This document shows positions 21,996 through 24,319 of a DNA stretch of 24,319 bases, one piece after another. The notes below the pieces were generated by a model. The model worked only from the letters and a program-made list of their open reading frames with translations, was not told the DNA's origin and did not search any database. How positions within the stretch are numbered: position 1 is the stretch's first letter; every line of letters starts with the position of its first letter. The position numbers and the translations under genes were made by a program. Source of the stretch: CBDULX01 sp048550535 (GTDB lineage: Bacteria; Pseudomonadota; Gammaproteobacteria; SZUA-229); NCBI GenBank assembly GCA_048550535.1, contig JBLYYN010000283.1:1-24319 (forward strand). Direction: 5' to 3'.

Positions 21996-22220
21996 ATGTT
22001 TAAAAATCTGTTTTTAATTGTCGCCATTGCTGCCCTGTTCTGGATCATCAAAGGCTTTATACGCCGAGCTCAACTGGAAAAAAAACCCGGCCGCCAAACA
22101 CGGGATATGGTGCAGTGTGAGCAATGCAAAACCTATTTGCCCAAAGATGATGCTATTGTTTCCAATAACAAAAACTTTTGTAGCCAGCAACATCTGAACG
22201 ACTGGAACCAGACACCTTGA
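21996..22220 (+). CDS. PP0621-family small zinc-ribbon membrane protein
   Basis: A 74-residue protein with one N-terminal membrane helix (about 4-19, LFLIVAIAALFWIIKG), then a basic linker, then a metal-type site: Cys41 and Cys44 (CEQC), Cys62 and His66 (FCSQQH), as in a treble-clef or zinc-ribbon fold. It resembles the PP0621 family, known upstream of pilS/pilR-like genes. The function is unknown. Its last codons overlap the TTG start of the following pilS gene (TTGA), indicating translational coupling. AGGAA lies upstream of the ATG. Confidence 0.85.
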   Translation: MFKNLFLIVAIAALFWIIKGFIRRAQLEKKPGRQTRDMVQCEQCKTYLPKDDAIVSNNKNFCSQQHLNDWNQTP

Positions 22221-23848
22221 ATTCACAGGCCGAACTCGTTCAACTGCTCAGCCCTCAACTTTCCAGTGAAACTCTTACCTGGCGACCGCTACGTCATTTT
22301 AGCTATTACCGTCTCACCCTGGCGCTGAGCCTGATTCTGCTTTTCTATTACAGAGTACAGGATAGAGTTCCAGGTGAACTTAACACCACGGCCTTTCTGA
22401 TATCAGCCAGTGTGTTTTTCATCACTGGCCTGGTTTACATCTATCTGGCCTTAAAACAGGCCCCCGCTTTCACCAGCCAGGTGATTATTTCCAACGCCTC
22501 GGATATCTTGCTGATTACCCTGATGATGCATTACAGCGGCGGCCTGGGCAGTGGCCTGGGTATGTTGCTCATCATCAATATCGCGGCCACCGGTACTTTC
22601 CTGCACAGTCGTCTGGCCTACCTGTTCGCCGCTTTTGCCTCGATTGCGGTGCTGGCCGAACAGACCAATTCCCTGCTCACCGGGGCCTCCAGTGCCAGTA
22701 GCTATTCCACGGCCGGCATCCTGGGTATGGTGTTTTTCGCCTCCAGCTTTCTGGCCTCCATCCTTAGTCTCCGGGCCCGCGAATCGGAACAAATCGCCAG
22801 CGAAAAAACTGCTGATTTACTTAAACTGGAACAGCTCAATGAACATATTATCCAGAACATGCGTACCGGGATTCTGGTGGTGACCGATGACGGCCAGATC
22901 CGTATGGCCAACAATTCGGCGGAAAAACTACTGGGCAATAACAAACTCAGCCAGCAGTCGAGTCTTGACGACTCTTTCCCCTCCCTGGCCGAGCGCCTGA
23001 AAGAATGGCGCAAGCAACCCAATATGTACCATAAACCCATCCACCAACTCCAGGGGCTACCGGATATCCAGCCAGGATTCCGTCGACTGGACACCCGTCC
23101 CCTGCACAGCAATGAAACCCTGATCTTTCTGGAAGATGCTACCCAGCTTAACCAACGCTTCCAGCAAATGAAGCTGGCCTCGCTGGGGCGTTTGACGGCC
23201 AGTATCGCCCATGAAATCCGTAATCCCTTAAGCGCCATTAATCACGCGGCACAACTGCTCACGGAATCCCAGCTCACGGACGCCGATAACAAACTGACCC
23301 AGATCATCACCACCCAGGTACAACGGCTGGATAAAGTGGTTGGCAATGTACTGGATCTATCGCGGCAAAATACCAGTGAACCCGATATCATTAACCTGTA
23401 TCACTGGCTGAAGGATTTCAAACAGGAATTTAAAACCAACCATGTGCTTGCCGATCACCAACTACAGCTTGAATTTAGCAATAACGCTATCGAAATATTG
23501 TTCAATGCCAGCCATCTGGAGCAGGTGATGAGCAACCTGTGCAATAATGCACTACTGCATAATCGTAAACCCAGGCATCAGGCCATGATTCATCTGGTGG
23601 CCGGCTGTGATAAGGAGCAAGAACAACCCTATCTGGATATTATCGACAACGGCCCAGGCATCACCACAGAACAGCTTGAGCAGATTTTTGATCCGTTCTT
23701 TACCACCAGCCCCAAAGGCACGGGACTGGGTCTGTTTATTACCAAAGAAATTATCGAAAGCAACCGGGGCAAGATTCGCTATATGCCACATCTCCCCACC
23801 GGCAGCTGTTTCAGAATACATTTCCTGACTTCTCGGCGTTCCGGGTAA
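22217..23848 (+). CDS. pilS: PilS-like sensor histidine kinase
   Basis: A 543-residue membrane histidine kinase. The N-terminal part (about 28-185) has roughly six hydrophobic helices, as in PilS. A PAS-like segment (about 205-310, ILVVTDDGQIRMANNSAEKLLG) follows. HisKA has phosphoacceptor His332 in SIAHEIRNPLSA. The ATPase domain has N-box SNLCNNALLHN, DNGPGI and GTGLGLF. The start is TTG, overlapping the stop of the preceding gene by four bases; no ATG occurs before the membrane domain. With the downstream NtrC-type regulator it is predicted to control type IV pilin (pilA) with sigma-54. Unlike the usual tight pilS-pilR arrangement, a repeat-containing gap follows. Confidence 0.92.
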   Translation: MNSQAELVQLLSPQLSSETLTWRPLRHFSYYRLTLALSLILLFYYRVQDRVPGELNTTAFLISASVFFITGLVYIYLALKQAPAFTSQVIISNASDILLITLMMHYSGGLGSGLGMLLIINIAATGTFLHSRLAYLFAAFASIAVLAEQTNSLLTGASSASSYSTAGILGMVFFASSFLASILSLRARESEQIASEKTADLLKLEQLNEHIIQNMRTGILVVTDDGQIRMANNSAEKLLGNNKLSQQSSLDDSFPSLAERLKEWRKQPNMYHKPIHQLQGLPDIQPGFRRLDTRPLHSNETLIFLEDATQLNQRFQQMKLASLGRLTASIAHEIRNPLSAINHAAQLLTESQLTDADNKLTQIITTQVQRLDKVVGNVLDLSRQNTSEPDIINLYHWLKDFKQEFKTNHVLADHQLQLEFSNNAIEILFNASHLEQVMSNLCNNALLHNRKPRHQAMIHLVAGCDKEQEQPYLDIIDNGPGITTEQLEQIFDPFFTTSPKGTGLGLFITKEIIESNRGKIRYMPHLPTGSCFRIHFLTSRRSG

Positions 23849-23896
23849 AAATTTAAAATCGCTTTATACTTGTATATGAAAACAAAGCCACTAAAG

Positions 23897-24045
23897 TAAG
23901 GTCAGATAAACGTATTGAGCCTCTGATGTGTGTCATTTCGACCAGAGGGAGAAATCTTATGTTGAAAAGTGTTCTAAAATTAAGCATTTCAGATCCCTCC
24001 AGTTCGTTCGGGATGACATTCTACGAATTTATCAGGTTCTCCTTA
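23897..24045. repeat. Palindromic GTCATTTCGACC-type repeat between pilS and pilR
   Basis: TGTCATTTCGACCAGAGGGA (from 23931) and the region 23991-24018 (GATCCCTCCAG...GGATGACA) form an imperfect inverted pair. The flanks TAAGGTCAGATAAACGTA (23897-23914) and 24022-24045 (TACGAATTTATC...CCTTA) extend it outward. Palindromes with TGTCATTTCGACC and GGGATGACA ends are a well-known dispersed type in many bacteria. It carries no gene and occupies most of the pilS-pilR gap. Confidence 0.7.
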
Positions 24046-24085
24046 ACCATGACACCCGAATTACTTCCCTTATCCATTCAGACCC

Positions 24086-24319
24086 ATGCTAGATAACAAT
24101 AACCCAATCAAACGAGCATTGATCGTCGACGACGAACCCGATATCTGTGAACTGGCGGAGATCACCCTCAGTCGCATGGGCCTACAGACACAGTCGGCGA
24201 ATAATGTTAGTGCCGCCAAGCAGCTGCTGTCAGAAAGCAATTTCGATCTCTGCCTGACCGATATGCAGCTACCGGACGGTAATGGCATCGAGCTGGTGGA
24301 GTACATCCAGGCTCAGCAT
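24086..24319 (+). CDS. pilR: PilR-like response regulator (N-terminal part, cut by window edge)
   Basis: The first 78 residues of a response regulator receiver domain. The acidic pair Asp15/Asp16 (LIVDDEPD) and phosphoacceptor Asp59 (LCLTDMQLPDGNG) are present. Position after pilS and receiver sequence style (ELAEITLSRMG) indicate PilR; the sigma-54 AAA+ and DNA-binding domains lie beyond the window. The ATG at 24086 has a weak ribosome site, and the nearest upstream ATG (24049) is out of frame. Confidence 0.88.
   Translation, partial: MLDNNNPIKRALIVDDEPDICELAEITLSRMGLQTQSANNVSAAKQLLSESNFDLCLTDMQLPDGNGIELVEYIQAQH

Noticed and set aside
23917..23927. GAGCCTCTGAT shared with the left end of element copy 2 (19581-19591)
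   Set aside because: Only 11 bases match, with no further similarity or inverted partner; probably chance.

Overview
The window looks like chromosomal DNA of a free-living gammaproteobacterium. The evidence is gene content and order. The right half carries bamD divergent from rluD-pgeF, then glnB, nadE, a PP0621-type small protein and pilS-pilR, an arrangement resembling the Pseudomonas/Thiotrichales-like chromosome. The left half carries aspS, nudB, yebC and ruvC, which are neighbours in many gammaproteobacteria. Base composition is intermediate, and I see no phage, plasmid or CRISPR signal and no tRNA or rRNA.

Layout. 1-5774 is all on the minus strand: ruvC (cut by the window edge), yebC, a repeat-filled gap, an alpha/beta hydrolase, a CACAGAG-type repeat, nadA, nudB and aspS. 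6031-10254 is on the plus strand: an SDR oxidoreductase, two tandem paralogous secreted proteins built on IxxMAD heptads (7081-9483, ending in a strong terminator), and a four-helix membrane protein of unknown function. 10487-18663 is on the minus strand: clpB, a small inverted-repeat element, a PAS-PAS-PAS-GGDEF-EAL protein, and an overlapping chain rluD-pgeF-gcvR-like-def (transcribed in that order). bamD is divergent from rluD. A second copy of the small element lies between the bamD terminator and the convergent glnB. nadE and glnB form a minus-strand pair. Divergent from nadE are the PP0621-like gene, pilS and the start of pilR, with a palindromic repeat between pilS and pilR.

How the genes work together. 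Most are housekeeping: aspartyl-tRNA charging, translation (YebC, RluD), protein maturation (Def), proteostasis (ClpB), outer-membrane assembly (BamD), NAD synthesis (NadA and NadE, in separate units), folate precursor trimming (NudB), recombination (RuvC) and nitrogen signalling (GlnB). PilS/PilR and the GGDEF-EAL protein point to surface/motility control through type IV pili and cyclic-di-GMP.

The least explained part is 7081-10254. The tandem secreted coiled-coil proteins contain four copies of one roughly 180-residue unit and have no function I can name. The other notable layer is the intergenic repeats: a roughly 285-317 bp element in two copies with inverted termini that co-vary, a 17-base word shared between that element and another gap, RACTTAC heptamer arrays in two gaps, a CACAGAG inverted repeat, and a GTCATTTCGACC-type palindrome. 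They fill several of the larger gaps and sit directly against clpB, glnB, nadA, bamD and pilR.
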